DNA of 64,000 bases, from positions 170,876-234,875 of the forward strand of contig NZ_OBEL01000007.1 of the NCBI RefSeq assembly GCF_900215605.1, in the 5' to 3' direction. How positions within the stretch are numbered: position 1 is the first letter of the stretch; each line of letters opens with the position of its first letter. This stretch comes from Cohaesibacter gelatinilyticus. Its GTDB lineage: Bacteria; Pseudomonadota; Alphaproteobacteria; Rhizobiales; Cohaesibacteraceae. The translations under genes and the position numbers were made by a program. The notes beneath the pieces are model-generated. The model did no database searches and was not told the origin of the DNA. It saw only the letters and a list, made by a program, of their open reading frames with translations. Below, in pieces: positions 7,544 to 16,292 of the stretch.

Positions 7544-9166
7544 TCAGATCCGCATACGCGGAACATCATGCGGATCAAGCATGAGATTGATCAGCATTGG
7601 CCCTTTACGTGTTTCCAATGCCTTGATGGCTGTTTCCAATTCATCACTGGATCTCACATCAATCCCCTGCCCACCAAGAGAAGTGGCTACTTCACCAAAG
7701 GATGGCCAATGGAATTCGGTGAGGCTTGGGTCCATCTTACGATCCAGGAACTGGATATGCTCGGCGCCATAAGCGGAATCGTTGGCAATGATGACAATCA
7801 GATCCAGTCCTTGCTGCACGGCGGTGCTGAACTCATTGATGCCGCCCATCATGAAACCGCCATCCCCACTGAACAGCACGACAGGACGATCAGGTGCGGC
7901 AACACCTGCACCAATCGCTTCTTGCAGACCCTGGCCAATCGCACCGAAATTGGCGGTCACAATGCTGTTCCGCGGATGAGAGACCGAAATCCGACACCAG
8001 ACTTCGGTCATGAAACGCCCGCCATCCGTGACCAGAACTCGATCTTTTGGCAGGGTTTCTTCCAGCCGCTCCAGAGCATGGACATAATTGACATAACCTT
8101 CGCTTGTCTGGTCCGACCCAACCGGATGAGCAGTCAGAATATCGATATCCAGCTCTCGGGTGAAGCCACTGGCCGGAATCTCTGCCTCATTCAACCACCA
8201 TAAAATGGTCTCAGCCGTCAGACCACAATCGGCAATCAGCGCCGCATCGGGATGAAGCCCGCCACCGATCGCCGTCGGCTCCACATCCACTTGCACAATC
8301 CGCTTGCTCTTCATCAGCTTGCCGCGATCTGTGGTAAAATCATGCAAACTGGTACCAAAACAGATGATGCAATCGGACTGGGCAATCAGATCATAGGCAG
8401 CAGGTGTGGAAAGCGTGCCGAAAATATCGATATTATAGGCATAGTCAGAGAATAAGCCCTTGGCTTTCAGGGTTGTTGCCAAGGGGCATTCCAGACGCTC
8501 GGCCAACTTTATCAATTGCTCTTTTGCATCAACCGCACCGCCACCAGCCAAAATGAGTGGGCGACGCGCCGAGGCGATCATGCCGATGGCTTCATCCAGA
8601 ATATCGCCTTCTGCAACGCCACCAGGCTTGGTGAAGACATCCAGCACATGGCTTTCATACTCCACCTCTTCCCACATGAAATCAGCAGGCATGTTCAACA
8701 CGATCGGGCGGCGTTCAACCTGCGCCCGATAGAAGGCACGCGCCACATCGCGACTGGCCAGCTCTGGCGTACGCACTTGTACAAATCCCGCTCCCGTTGC
8801 TTTCACCACTTCGCGCTGATCAATACCTTGCAGATGCCGGGGGTTGGCCACTGGTGTATCCCCAGCCAACAATACAATGGGAGCATGTCCGCGCACCCCT
8901 TCGGTCAGGGCCGTCATACAATTGGTCAGGGCCGGACCATGGGTAACGGTCGCCACGCCAACCTTGCCCGTGACATGAGCATAGGCCAAAGCCATGAGAA
9001 CCGAACTTCCTTCATGGGCAGCCGGCACGAATTTGCCATCGCAATCGCGCACATAACTATCAACCATGAACAGATTGGCATCCCCCATCAGACCGAACAC
9101 GACATCGACCTTATGGTCACGCACGGCCTGAGCAATGGCTTGATGGACATTCAGTTTGCGGCTCAT
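7544..9166 (-). CDS. Thiamine diphosphate-dependent enzyme, acetolactate synthase-like
   Basis: The 540-residue protein has the three-domain layout of the ALS/benzoylformate decarboxylase family. The N-terminal Pyr domain carries the proton-relay Glu in AAHEGSS (about 50) and GPALTNC. A central Rossmann domain includes LAGGGAVDA. The C-terminal PP domain has the ThDP/Mg motif starting GDGGFMMGG (about 435) and ending NDSAYGAEH (about 463). It decarboxylates a 2-oxo acid, but which one is unclear. It is not next to an ilvH regulatory subunit, so a catabolic role beside the TRAP/amidase genes is more likely than branched-chain synthesis. GGGGAG precedes the ATG. Confidence 0.88.
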   Translation of the reverse strand: MSRKLNVHQAIAQAVRDHKVDVVFGLMGDANLFMVDSYVRDCDGKFVPAAHEGSSVLMALAYAHVTGKVGVATVTHGPALTNCMTALTEGVRGHAPIVLLAGDTPVANPRHLQGIDQREVVKATGAGFVQVRTPELASRDVARAFYRAQVERRPIVLNMPADFMWEEVEYESHVLDVFTKPGGVAEGDILDEAIGMIASARRPLILAGGGAVDAKEQLIKLAERLECPLATTLKAKGLFSDYAYNIDIFGTLSTPAAYDLIAQSDCIICFGTSLHDFTTDRGKLMKSKRIVQVDVEPTAIGGGLHPDAALIADCGLTAETILWWLNEAEIPASGFTRELDIDILTAHPVGSDQTSEGYVNYVHALERLEETLPKDRVLVTDGGRFMTEVWCRISVSHPRNSIVTANFGAIGQGLQEAIGAGVAAPDRPVVLFSGDGGFMMGGINEFSTAVQQGLDLIVIIANDSAYGAEHIQFLDRKMDPSLTEFHWPSFGEVATSLGGQGIDVRSSDELETAIKALETRKGPMLINLMLDPHDVPRMRI

Positions 9167-9585
9167 CAGTATTCTCCCCTATCTCCTACCTTTAGAAATA
9201 GCGAAAAACAGATGCAAACAGTGTGCAATGATTGTCAAAATATTAAATTCAAACGCGCATATATGATATAAATTGCGATAAATATGCAAATTTTACAAAA
9301 AACTCGCACAAATCCTTTTGCGTAACAATCAGCCGTACACCAAGGATCCAGACACACAAAAACCATGCATCCGAAGATTTGTGAGTTTACGTCCTGAAGT
9401 CCGCAGGGCAGACTTTGCACTTGAACCTGCAGTGCCCGATTGAAAAATCTCCGCCTGAGATTTTTCGGCTGCATGTCCAGCCCTCTCCCCCTCCCAAGCC
9501 ACCCGTCATGGTACCCTCGTGGGCGGTTTGGGAGGGGGAGAGGGCTCGGCTCGGGATTTTTAAATCAGACTATCAGGAGCAAACC
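9167..9585. other. Intergenic region with two strong hairpins
   Basis: There is no convincing gene. The left part holds the AT-rich promoter region of the minus-strand ThDP enzyme gene. The right part has two adjacent hairpins: 9442-9466 (10-bp stem GAAAAATCTC/GAGATTTTTC, 5-base loop) and 9479-9546 (long polypurine/polypyrimidine stem). The plus-strand gene begins 40 bases further on. Confidence 0.6.
9479..9546. repeat. Long inverted repeat (intergenic palindrome)
   Basis: Arms 9479-9497 and 9528-9546 (AGCCCTCTCCCCCTCCCAA and its complement) are exact. The pairing continues imperfectly towards the centre (GCCACCCG/GTGGGCGG). It resembles a mobile intergenic palindrome unit, or a structured 5' leader for the gene at 9586. 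Confidence 0.75.
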
Positions 9586-10047
9586 ATGAATTTCGCAGAG
9601 CAACCTGAAGACATCCCTCACCTGTTTGCGAAATTCTGGAATGAAAAGGATGCCCATGCCTTGGCATCCCTTTTTGTCGAAGACGCAGATTTCGTAAATG
9701 TGGTCGGTCTGTGGTGGCACAATCGTCAGGACATAGAAAAAGCACATCATTACGGCCTCACCACCTTCTTTCGCGCTTCAACTCTAGTAGTCAGACGAAC
9801 CAAACTGCGTCAGGTGAATGACGATGTTGCAATCGTTCACGCTCGCTTCAAACTATCGGACCAATTGGACCCAGATGGCCAGACACTCGAGCCTCGTTTC
9901 GCAATCCTGGTCTTTGTAGCTCAACGCTTTGACACTGGCTGGCAAGTCATAACTGCACAAAATACCGATATCGTTCCCGGCATGGAAACCAATGTGGTCA
10001 GAGACAACACAATCACGCCCATGGACTATAGAAAGCCACAGGATTGA
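9586..10047 (+). CDS. SnoaL-like / NTF2-fold protein (SgcJ/EcaC type)
   Basis: The 153-residue single-domain protein has the cone-fold pattern of DUF4440/SnoaL proteins (FWNEKDAHALASLFVEDADFVNVVGLWW near residues 17-44; FRASTLVV; ILVFVAQRFDTGWQVITAQNTDIVP). These bind small molecules or act as small isomerases or hydrolases. No specific activity can be assigned. The ATG at 9586 follows CAGGAG. It is convergent with the cysteine synthase-like gene and preceded by two hairpins. Confidence 0.75.
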   Translation: MNFAEQPEDIPHLFAKFWNEKDAHALASLFVEDADFVNVVGLWWHNRQDIEKAHHYGLTTFFRASTLVVRRTKLRQVNDDVAIVHARFKLSDQLDPDGQTLEPRFAILVFVAQRFDTGWQVITAQNTDIVPGMETNVVRDNTITPMDYRKPQD

Positions 10048-10082
10048 ACGGCACAAAAGGACATGATCGACGGCCCCTTAGA

Positions 10083-11126
10083 TCAGTTCAGTCTGTTCAA
10101 CTTATCGCTATAGTCGCTGATATCGCCGAGCTTTTCTGCCACCCATTGCGAATTGTAATAGGTGTCCAGATAACGGGTTCCGCTGTCACAAAGCAGGGTG
10201 ACGATTGAGGCACTTTTGTTTTGTGCTTTCAGCTCCTGTGCGATCTTCAATGCGCCCCAGAGATTGGCCCCGGTGGAGGCCCCTGCCTTTCTGCCGATCA
10301 GCTTTTCCAGCCAGAGTATGGTGGCGACGCTGGCACGGTCAGGCACCTGCATCATGTGATCGATCACATCTGGCTGAAAGGATTGCTCGACCTGAGGGCG
10401 ACCGATGCCCTCGATCCGGCTGGAGGCCTGAATGGTCAGATCCCGGTTTTTCTGGATATAGGCGTCATAGAAAACCGAATTTTCCGGATCGACCACCATC
10501 AACTGGGTCTCATGCCCTTTATAGCGAATGAAGCGTCCCAAGGTGGCTGATGTTCCGCCTGTGCCAGCACTCATGACGATGGTATGCGGGATTGGATGAT
10601 CTTCCTTGGACATCTGTTCGAAGATGCTTTCGGCAATGTTGTTATTGCCGCGCCAATCTGTAGCCCGTTCGGCATATTTGAACTGGTTCATGAAATAGCC
10701 GCCGGTCTCTTCGGCCAGTTTCACCGCAGCACAATGCATCTCGGTCGCCTTGTCGACGAAATGGCATTGGCCACCATAAAGCGTGATCTCATCGATCTTG
10801 CGCTGCGCCGTGCTGCGCGGCATGACCGCAACAAAGGGTAGGCCAATCATCCGCGCAAAATAGGCTTCCGATACCGCTGTACTGCCAGAGGACGCCTCAA
10901 CGATGGTGGTTGTTTCATCCAGCTTGCCATTACACAAAGCATAGAGAAAAAGGGATCTCGCCAGACGATGCTTCAAGCTTCCTGTCGGATGGGTGCTTTC
11001 ATCTTTCAGATACAGATCAACGCCATTCAAACCCGGCACCGTCAGTTTGAACAAATGCGTATCAGCAGAACGCTGACTGTCAGCCTCAATCTTCTTGATG
11101 GCTTGCGTGATCCAGTTCGTCATCAT
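10083..11126 (-). CDS. PLP-dependent cysteine synthase-family enzyme (Cds1-like)
   Basis: The 347-residue enzyme of fold-type II PLP proteins has the PLP lysine in TGSLKHRLARS (about 52), the substrate loop EASSGSTAVSEAYFA (about 82-96) and the phosphate-binding SAGTGGTSATLGR (about 190-202). The KHR context and length resemble Cds1-type L-cysteine desulfhydrases and YrhA-like proteins more than housekeeping CysK. It may therefore release sulfide from cysteine or handle a related amino acid. The start is at tandem ATGs (11126/11123) behind AAGGG. Confidence 0.85.
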   Translation of the reverse strand: MMTNWITQAIKKIEADSQRSADTHLFKLTVPGLNGVDLYLKDESTHPTGSLKHRLARSLFLYALCNGKLDETTTIVEASSGSTAVSEAYFARMIGLPFVAVMPRSTAQRKIDEITLYGGQCHFVDKATEMHCAAVKLAEETGGYFMNQFKYAERATDWRGNNNIAESIFEQMSKEDHPIPHTIVMSAGTGGTSATLGRFIRYKGHETQLMVVDPENSVFYDAYIQKNRDLTIQASSRIEGIGRPQVEQSFQPDVIDHMMQVPDRASVATILWLEKLIGRKAGASTGANLWGALKIAQELKAQNKSASIVTLLCDSGTRYLDTYYNSQWVAEKLGDISDYSDKLNRLN

Positions 11127-11229
11127 GAAACCCTTGGTTCGGTGAAGCTCTTTTGGCCACCATAGCAAAGGGAAAAACAAGTTGCTATCGACGTAAATCA
11201 GGACCGCCCAATCGGGCTGTATAAAGAGC

Positions 11230-11856
11230 TTACCCCTTGAGCAAATGGCTCAACCCCGCCAGTTGAAATCGCCAGAAATGAGTCAGCGTGGCTTCGATAT
11301 CTGAACGCTCGCAATAGCACTCAAGGATATCGACAATCATTTCGGCAGTGCGGGTGAATTGGCGACGCAGAATAAAATTCAGATGCTCGTCGGGGTCAGC
11401 AAGCCCGCTATTCTTACGTAAGTAATTGAGGGTTTGACGTTCCATCTCCTTGATGAACAGATCGCGGATGTGATCATAGCGCGTACCGTTTGCTCCGCGC
11501 AGCAAAATGAGGACGGAAAGCCGCTCGCTCACCCAGAAATCGAGCTGGGCTTGCGCAGCTGGCCAGTCCTTTTGATCGCTTTCCAGCCAATCGCCCCTTG
11601 CCTCCAGCTCTCGCAATCTTGCCCGCAACAATCGCAGCAGCTGCGCCGCATGAGACGGCGGCACGACGGCATAGAAGACCTCTTCCTTGTTCTTGAAATA
11701 TTTATAGAGATTGCTGGTCACCGTCCCGGCACGCTTGGCAATGTCAGCGAGTCGGGCTTTCTCAAACCCATCTTCGGCGAACACAAGGGCGGCAGCATCC
11801 AGAATGCGCTGCCGGACTTCTGGCTTCAGTCTTTGTACCAAGCGTTTCGCTCCCAC
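11230..11856 (-). CDS. TetR-family transcriptional regulator
   Basis: The 208-residue protein has an N-terminal TetR helix-turn-helix (about 14-60: ILDAAALVFAEDGFEKARLAD, then RAGTVTSNLYKYFKNKEEVF) and a helical ligand domain. The likely start is GTG at 11856, so the gene overlaps the amidase gene upstream by 31 bases and is co-transcribed with it. A perfect 12-bp palindrome before the amidase is the probable operator, suggesting that this protein represses its own operon until an amide ligand appears. Confidence 0.88.
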   Translation of the reverse strand: MGAKRLVQRLKPEVRQRILDAAALVFAEDGFEKARLADIAKRAGTVTSNLYKYFKNKEEVFYAVVPPSHAAQLLRLLRARLRELEARGDWLESDQKDWPAAQAQLDFWVSERLSVLILLRGANGTRYDHIRDLFIKEMERQTLNYLRKNSGLADPDEHLNFILRRQFTRTAEMIVDILECYCERSDIEATLTHFWRFQLAGLSHLLKG

Positions 11857-13286
11857 ATCTCAAATATCTTGCCCTGCCATGGCTGCGCCTCTTCCAATTG
11901 CAGAGCAAGAGAGAAGAGCACATCATCCTGCCCTTGCCGGGCCGAGAAATGGCTGCCCAGCGGCAGACCGCCTTCATTCCAATAAAGCGGAACAGACATG
12001 GCAGGCCAGCCAGCAATGGATGGAATGACCGTATAGCAGGCGACCTCTTCCACGAAAGCTTTTAGCGCATCGACCGGGCCATCGGGGCGATATTGTCCCA
12101 AGGGAAATGCCGCATAAGGCGTGGTGGGCGTGAGGATGACATCGCACGCCGCCCGTGAGGCCTCAATGGATTTGGAAGCTTCTTGCAAAGACAGCCCTGC
12201 TTGCGCCAGATAATCAGGCCCCAGTTCCCGCCCTTTGGCGACCAAAGCCCGGGTATAGGGTTCGAACCCATCTTCATTATAATGCTCACCAAAACCAGCT
12301 TTCAGTTGCTCGAAGGTCAGTGCCATCACCACGCCCATAAGCGAGAAGAAAGTCTCCGCCACCTCACCCCGTTCAAATTGTGGAGACTGAATCTCGACAA
12401 GCTCATGTCCCAGTTCCTCACAAAGACGAAGGGTAGAAGAGAGCGCAACCAGGGCGGATGCGGATGGATTGGGTCCGTTCTCATCTATCGCATAATAGCC
12501 AATGCGGAGGCGTGCGGATTTGCGCTTTTGAAGCTGATCCCATTGCAGCTTCTCAGGGACAGTCTCCTCTTCTGTTGCCATCAACCAGGCAATGCTGTCA
12601 CGCACGGATCGGCTGGCACAATGGTCGCTGTTAATGGCAGTCATTGGCAGTTCGGCTGGCATGCCGTTGGAAACGGTTCTGCCCCGGCTTGGCTTAAAAC
12701 CAAAGAGCCCACAAAAGGATGCAGGCCCACGGATCGATCCACCGCCATCGGACGCATGGGCGACAGGCACAAGACCAGCAGCTACTGCAGCAACCGCCCC
12801 ACCTGATGAGCCGCCAGTGGAGCGAGACAAATCCCAGGGATTACGGGTCGCGCCTTTGGCCAAAGTCTCCGTGGTGCCGAGCAAGCCAAATTCCGATGTG
12901 GTGCTTTTACCCAGAGTGATAAAACCTGCGGCATCTATTGCCTCAACATACGGGGATGAGGTCAGACCGGGGACAGTATCAAGCAAGCGGGACCCAAAGC
13001 CATTGGCATGGCCGGGATAGGAGAGCACATCCTTGATCAAGGTTGGCACCCCGGCAAAGGGACCATCCATTGATACCGCCTCGCTTTGCTGCAAGGCCAG
13101 ATGGAAATTGTGAGAGGCAATGGCATTGATATCCGGATTGATCCGCTCGATGCGTCTGATGGCTGCCTGCACCAAATCCTTGGATGTCACCTCTCCTCTC
13201 TTGATCAGATCAGCCTGCGCCAATCCATCCAAATGCACAAAGTCATCGCTTGAAGTCACGCTTTTTATCACTGCATCCATGCTCAT
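11826..13286 (-). CDS. Amidase (amidase signature family)
   Basis: The 486-residue protein has all catalytic elements: Lys in FAGVPTLIKDV (about 89), STGGSSGGAVAAVAAG (about 163-178) and the nucleophile loop ASDGGGSIRGPASF (about 186-199). It is a cytosolic amide hydrolase of unknown substrate. AAGGAATTC gives the ribosome binding site. It forms an operon with the overlapping TetR gene. It is clearly distinct in sequence from the amidase at 2469-3905. Confidence 0.9.
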   Translation of the reverse strand: MSMDAVIKSVTSSDDFVHLDGLAQADLIKRGEVTSKDLVQAAIRRIERINPDINAIASHNFHLALQQSEAVSMDGPFAGVPTLIKDVLSYPGHANGFGSRLLDTVPGLTSSPYVEAIDAAGFITLGKSTTSEFGLLGTTETLAKGATRNPWDLSRSTGGSSGGAVAAVAAGLVPVAHASDGGGSIRGPASFCGLFGFKPSRGRTVSNGMPAELPMTAINSDHCASRSVRDSIAWLMATEEETVPEKLQWDQLQKRKSARLRIGYYAIDENGPNPSASALVALSSTLRLCEELGHELVEIQSPQFERGEVAETFFSLMGVVMALTFEQLKAGFGEHYNEDGFEPYTRALVAKGRELGPDYLAQAGLSLQEASKSIEASRAACDVILTPTTPYAAFPLGQYRPDGPVDALKAFVEEVACYTVIPSIAGWPAMSVPLYWNEGGLPLGSHFSARQGQDDVLFSLALQLEEAQPWQGKIFEMWERNAWYKD

Positions 13287-13311
13287 GCTGAATTCCTTCT
13301 TTGCTGGTAAC

Positions 13312-13340
13312 TCAAAAGAGAATTAATGATTCTCTTTTGA
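13312..13340. promoter_or_regulatory. Palindromic operator upstream of amidase-TetR operon
   Basis: Arms 13312-13323 and 13329-13340 (TCAAAAGAGAAT/ATTCTCTTTTGA) are perfect 12-bp complements with a 5-base spacer, 25 bases before the amidase start. Size and position fit a TetR-dimer operator. Confidence 0.7.
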
Positions 13341-13367
13341 AATGCAAGAGCACGAGATGAAAAGTAA

Positions 13368-13745
13368 TCACTCAGAAGATTGATCACTCTCTCTGTTGTC
13401 CGTTAGATGCACCGCCCAGTCCTTGGCAAAATCTCCCAAGGGGCAAAGCTGATCATAGAGGCGCAAGCCCAGCTCCGTTGCCGCATAGCCCTCATCACTT
13501 TTGTAGACAAAGCCCGCAGCTTGCAGCTCTTTCAGGCGTGTATTGAGTGCGGCCGGAGAAATCGTTTCGCACTTTTCCTGCAAACGGCGAAAGGTTGACG
13601 GCCCAATCTCACAAAGCGTCCAAAGCACCCCCATGGCCCAATGACGGCCAAGAAGATCGAACAATGCCATGATGGGAGCCCCGCTCCTGGATCCACGCAC
13701 CGGCTGGCCCGGCATCGGAATTTTGGTCATCGACTTCTCTCTCAT
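13368..13745 (-). CDS. HxlR-family winged-helix regulator
   Basis: The 125-residue protein has an HxlR winged helix (PIMALFDLLGRHWAMGVLWTL, then GPSTFRRLQ and SPAALNTRLKELQAAGFV). It may start at the internal ATG at 13730. It is divergent from the SMP-30 gene, and the 76-base gap contains two copies of a TGCTATA/TATAGCA palindrome. It therefore probably controls itself and the lactonase gene. Confidence 0.88.
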   Translation of the reverse strand: MREKSMTKIPMPGQPVRGSRSGAPIMALFDLLGRHWAMGVLWTLCEIGPSTFRRLQEKCETISPAALNTRLKELQAAGFVYKSDEGYAATELGLRLYDQLCPLGDFAKDWAVHLTDNRESDQSSE

Positions 13746-13755
13746 TAATCAGGCT

Positions 13756-13804
13756 TGCTATATTTTTTATAGCAGATTAGAATTGCTATAAATTTTATAG
13801 CAAT
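13756..13804. promoter_or_regulatory. Twin palindromic operators between hxlR-type gene and SMP-30 gene
   Basis: Site 1 is TGCTATA(13756-13762)-N5-TATAGCA(13768-13774). Site 2 is ATTGCTATAAA(13782-13792)-N1-TTTATAGCAAT(13794-13804). Both share the TGCTATA half-site and lie between divergent genes, so they are a likely HxlR binding pair. Confidence 0.7.
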
Positions 13805-13821
13805 ATTCACAGAGATCGCCA

Positions 13822-14742
13822 ATGACCAAAACAGCCAATTATGAAATCCGGGACGACAGATTCCGCCGCAGCGTGAAACTGGATGAACCTATTGAGCAAA
13901 TCTGGACCGGAGGCAAATGGACAGAAGGCCCGGTCTATTCCCCAGCCTATCGCTACCTGATCTGGAGCGACATTCCCAATGACCGCCGCCTGAAGTGGGA
14001 CGAGCTAACCGGAGCCGTCGCCGATATCCGCAGTGGCCTTGGTTGCTATACCAATGGTTCAACCCTCGACCGGCAAGGTCGGATCATTGCTTGCGAACAT
14101 GGCACCCGTAGCGTCACCCGCATTGAGCATGATGGCTCCGTCACCACGCTCACCAGTCATTTTCAGGGCAAGCGCTTCAACAGCCCCAATGATGTGGTGG
14201 TACGCTCGGACGGCAGCATCTGGTTCAGCGACCCCGCTTATGGCATCGAATCCGACTATGAAGGCTTTCAGGCCGAGCCCGAGCTGGATGGCGAACATGT
14301 CTATCGGTTGGATCCGCAATCAGGAGAGATCCGCCAGGTCACCACAGACTTTGCCTGCCCCAATGGCCTTGTCTTTTCACTGGATGAACAGACCCTCTAT
14401 ATCGCCGATAGTGGCGGTACGCGCTATGCCAGCGGTGAGCATCACATCCGCGCCTTTGCCGTTGAGCCAGATGGCAGTTTGAGCGGTGGCGATGTCTTTG
14501 CCGAATGTGAGGCCGGTGTCTTTGATGGTTTCCGTCTGGACAATCAGGGCCGCATCTGGACCAGCGCACAAGATGGCGTGCATTGCTATCACCCGGATGG
14601 AACCTTGCTCGGCAAGATCTTTGTGCCGGAAGAAGTCTCCAATGTCTGCTTTGGCGGACCAAAGAGAAACCGCCTCTTCATCACCGCTTCCACCAGTCTT
14701 TATAGCGTTTTGCTCCCGACCACCGGTGCCAAACTTCTATGA
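13822..14742 (+). CDS. SMP-30/gluconolactonase/LRE family protein
   Basis: The 306-residue six-bladed beta-propeller lactonase carries metal-site residues: Glu in WTEGPVY (about 35), Asn in FNSPNDVVV (about 130) and Asp in LYIADSGG (about 195). Family members hydrolyse sugar lactones and similar cyclic esters in the cytosol. It starts 76 bases from the divergent HxlR gene and is probably controlled through the twin palindromes between them. It is convergent with the TetR gene at 14853. Confidence 0.88.
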   Translation: MTKTANYEIRDDRFRRSVKLDEPIEQIWTGGKWTEGPVYSPAYRYLIWSDIPNDRRLKWDELTGAVADIRSGLGCYTNGSTLDRQGRIIACEHGTRSVTRIEHDGSVTTLTSHFQGKRFNSPNDVVVRSDGSIWFSDPAYGIESDYEGFQAEPELDGEHVYRLDPQSGEIRQVTTDFACPNGLVFSLDEQTLYIADSGGTRYASGEHHIRAFAVEPDGSLSGGDVFAECEAGVFDGFRLDNQGRIWTSAQDGVHCYHPDGTLLGKIFVPEEVSNVCFGGPKRNRLFITASTSLYSVLLPTTGAKLL

Positions 14743-14852
14743 GGAGACAAATAAAAACCCAGACGCATGAAACTGAAGGATTTGATAGAAGCGAGCAAGT
14801 AAAGCGCTAGCAGAAAATTATCAAAGATCAAAGAACACACAGACCTACCGTC

Positions 14853-15425
14853 TCATTCAGCATTCAAAACCATCGAATTTGCAGCGCGCCCTGCGGCTTC
14901 GATATAGGCTGGATCATGATGCACGAGGATGGTTGAGAAAGCCCCATCCATCAGCAACACAATATGGCGCGCCAATTCTTGCGAACTGGACAGCCCCCGT
15001 TCCTGAAAGATTTCGCTCAACCAGGCTTCGAATTTCTTTTTATGAGCAGAGCCAACTTTCATGGCCGGATGGCCAGGCATATTGGCCAACTCGGCGGCGG
15101 TGCGCAAAAAGCCGCAGCCCTTCCATTTCGGGTGGCGGGCTGATCGGGCCAAATTCACGAAGATCGCCTCAACCTTTTCGGCAAGCGTCCCTTCCGCCTC
15201 TTCAAACCATTTTCTAAATAGGGCTAGATTGGGTTGATCGCGCGACACCAAATAAGCCTCGATCAGATCGTCCTTGCTCTTGAAATGGTAATAGAGGGTT
15301 TTCTTGGTAATCCCGGCCTTTGCCGCGATGGCATCCACACTTACAGCCCGAATCCCCTCGTCATAAAACAAGCGATTGGCAGCATCCAGAATACGGTCTT
15401 TTGCAGAAGGCTTTGTGGTCGGCAT
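14853..15425 (-). CDS. TetR/AcrR-family regulator
   Basis: The roughly 190-residue protein has a typical TetR HTH (about 8-55: RILDAANRLFYDEGIRAVSVD, then KAGITKKTLYYHFKSKDDLI). The ATG at 15425 is preferred to the longer frame because translation then begins just before the HTH. The GTATAC palindrome lies immediately upstream, inside the longer frame. It is divergent from the crotonase gene, which it probably controls. Confidence 0.87.
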   Translation of the reverse strand: MPTTKPSAKDRILDAANRLFYDEGIRAVSVDAIAAKAGITKKTLYYHFKSKDDLIEAYLVSRDQPNLALFRKWFEEAEGTLAEKVEAIFVNLARSARHPKWKGCGFLRTAAELANMPGHPAMKVGSAHKKKFEAWLSEIFQERGLSSSQELARHIVLLMDGAFSTILVHHDPAYIEAAGRAANSMVLNAE

Positions 15426-15431
15426 ATCTAT

Positions 15432-15453
15432 GTATACTACATAGTGAGTATAC
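15432..15453. promoter_or_regulatory. GTATAC-N10-GTATAC operator between TetR and crotonase genes
   Basis: The two GTATAC half-sites at 15432-15437 and 15448-15453 sit symmetrically between the divergent starts. Self-complementary half-sites at this spacing fit TetR-family binding. Confidence 0.6.
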
Positions 15454-15499
15454 GTCAAATTTTCGGCGCGCTAGGCTCTCCTTATCAAAGGAGATTTGC

Positions 15500-16291
15500 A
15501 TGACCGACTTGATCAAATATGAAACCCACGGGCCCATTGCTCTATTGACCCTGAACCGTCCGGAAAAGCTGAATGCGCTCAATTATGCCACCAATGACAG
15601 ATTGCTCGAACTGTTGGACAAGATCGAAGATGATCCCTCGATCAGAACGATAATACTTACCGGTGCAGGCGAGCGAGCCTTCTCAGCCGGGGGTGATATT
15701 CATGAGTTTTCCCAGAGCATCGAAGCAGACATAGACGGAGCCGTGAAAGCCTTCTGTAAACGCGGCCAGACCATGACCTCACGCTTGGAGAGCTTTCCAA
15801 AACCAATCATTGCGGCCGTCAATGGCATTGCCTTTGGAGGCGGATGTGAAATCACTGAAGCCGTGCATCTGGCCATAGCCAGCGAAAGGGCGCTCTTTTC
15901 CAAACCGGAAATCAATATCGGCATTCCGCCAACGTTCGGCGGAACACAAAGATTGCCACGCCTTGCAGGCCGCAAACGGGCACTGGAATTGCTTCTAACC
16001 GGAGATCGCTTCTCACCACAACGCGCCTATGAAATGGGGCTGATCAATAAGGTCGTCCCGCACGAGCAGTTATTGGAAGAGGCATTCGCCCTTGCACATC
16101 GTATCATCCGCCACTCCCCGCTTGCGGCATCGAGGATCATCACGGCCGTGACAAGAGGCATCAACACCACAATCGATGAAGGCCTGCTGATCGAACGCGA
16201 GCAATTTGCGCGTATGGCAGCAACCTCCGATGTGCGGGAAGGGCTGCATGCCTGGATAGAAAGACGCGAGCCAATTTATGCAGGACAGTAG
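15500..16291 (+). CDS. Enoyl-CoA hydratase/isomerase (crotonase family)
   Basis: The 263-residue crotonase has an oxyanion-hole loop AFSAGGDIHEF (about 65-75) and both catalytic glutamates of true hydratases: the Glu in GGGCEITEAV (about 117) and, twenty residues on, the Glu in KPEINIGIPP. This makes syn-hydration of an enoyl-CoA plausible. Strong GGAG precedes the ATG at 15500, which replaces a longer spurious frame. One base separates it from the DUF1330 gene, so the two form an operon under the divergent TetR protein. Confidence 0.9.
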   Translation: MTDLIKYETHGPIALLTLNRPEKLNALNYATNDRLLELLDKIEDDPSIRTIILTGAGERAFSAGGDIHEFSQSIEADIDGAVKAFCKRGQTMTSRLESFPKPIIAAVNGIAFGGGCEITEAVHLAIASERALFSKPEINIGIPPTFGGTQRLPRLAGRKRALELLLTGDRFSPQRAYEMGLINKVVPHEQLLEEAFALAHRIIRHSPLAASRIITAVTRGINTTIDEGLLIEREQFARMAATSDVREGLHAWIERREPIYAGQ

Positions 16292-16292
16292 G

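Noticed and set aside
7544..9166. Calling the ThDP enzyme acetolactate synthase (ilvB)
   Set aside because: No regulatory subunit or other branched-chain genes are adjacent, and the transporter/amidase context points to catabolism, so only the family is named.
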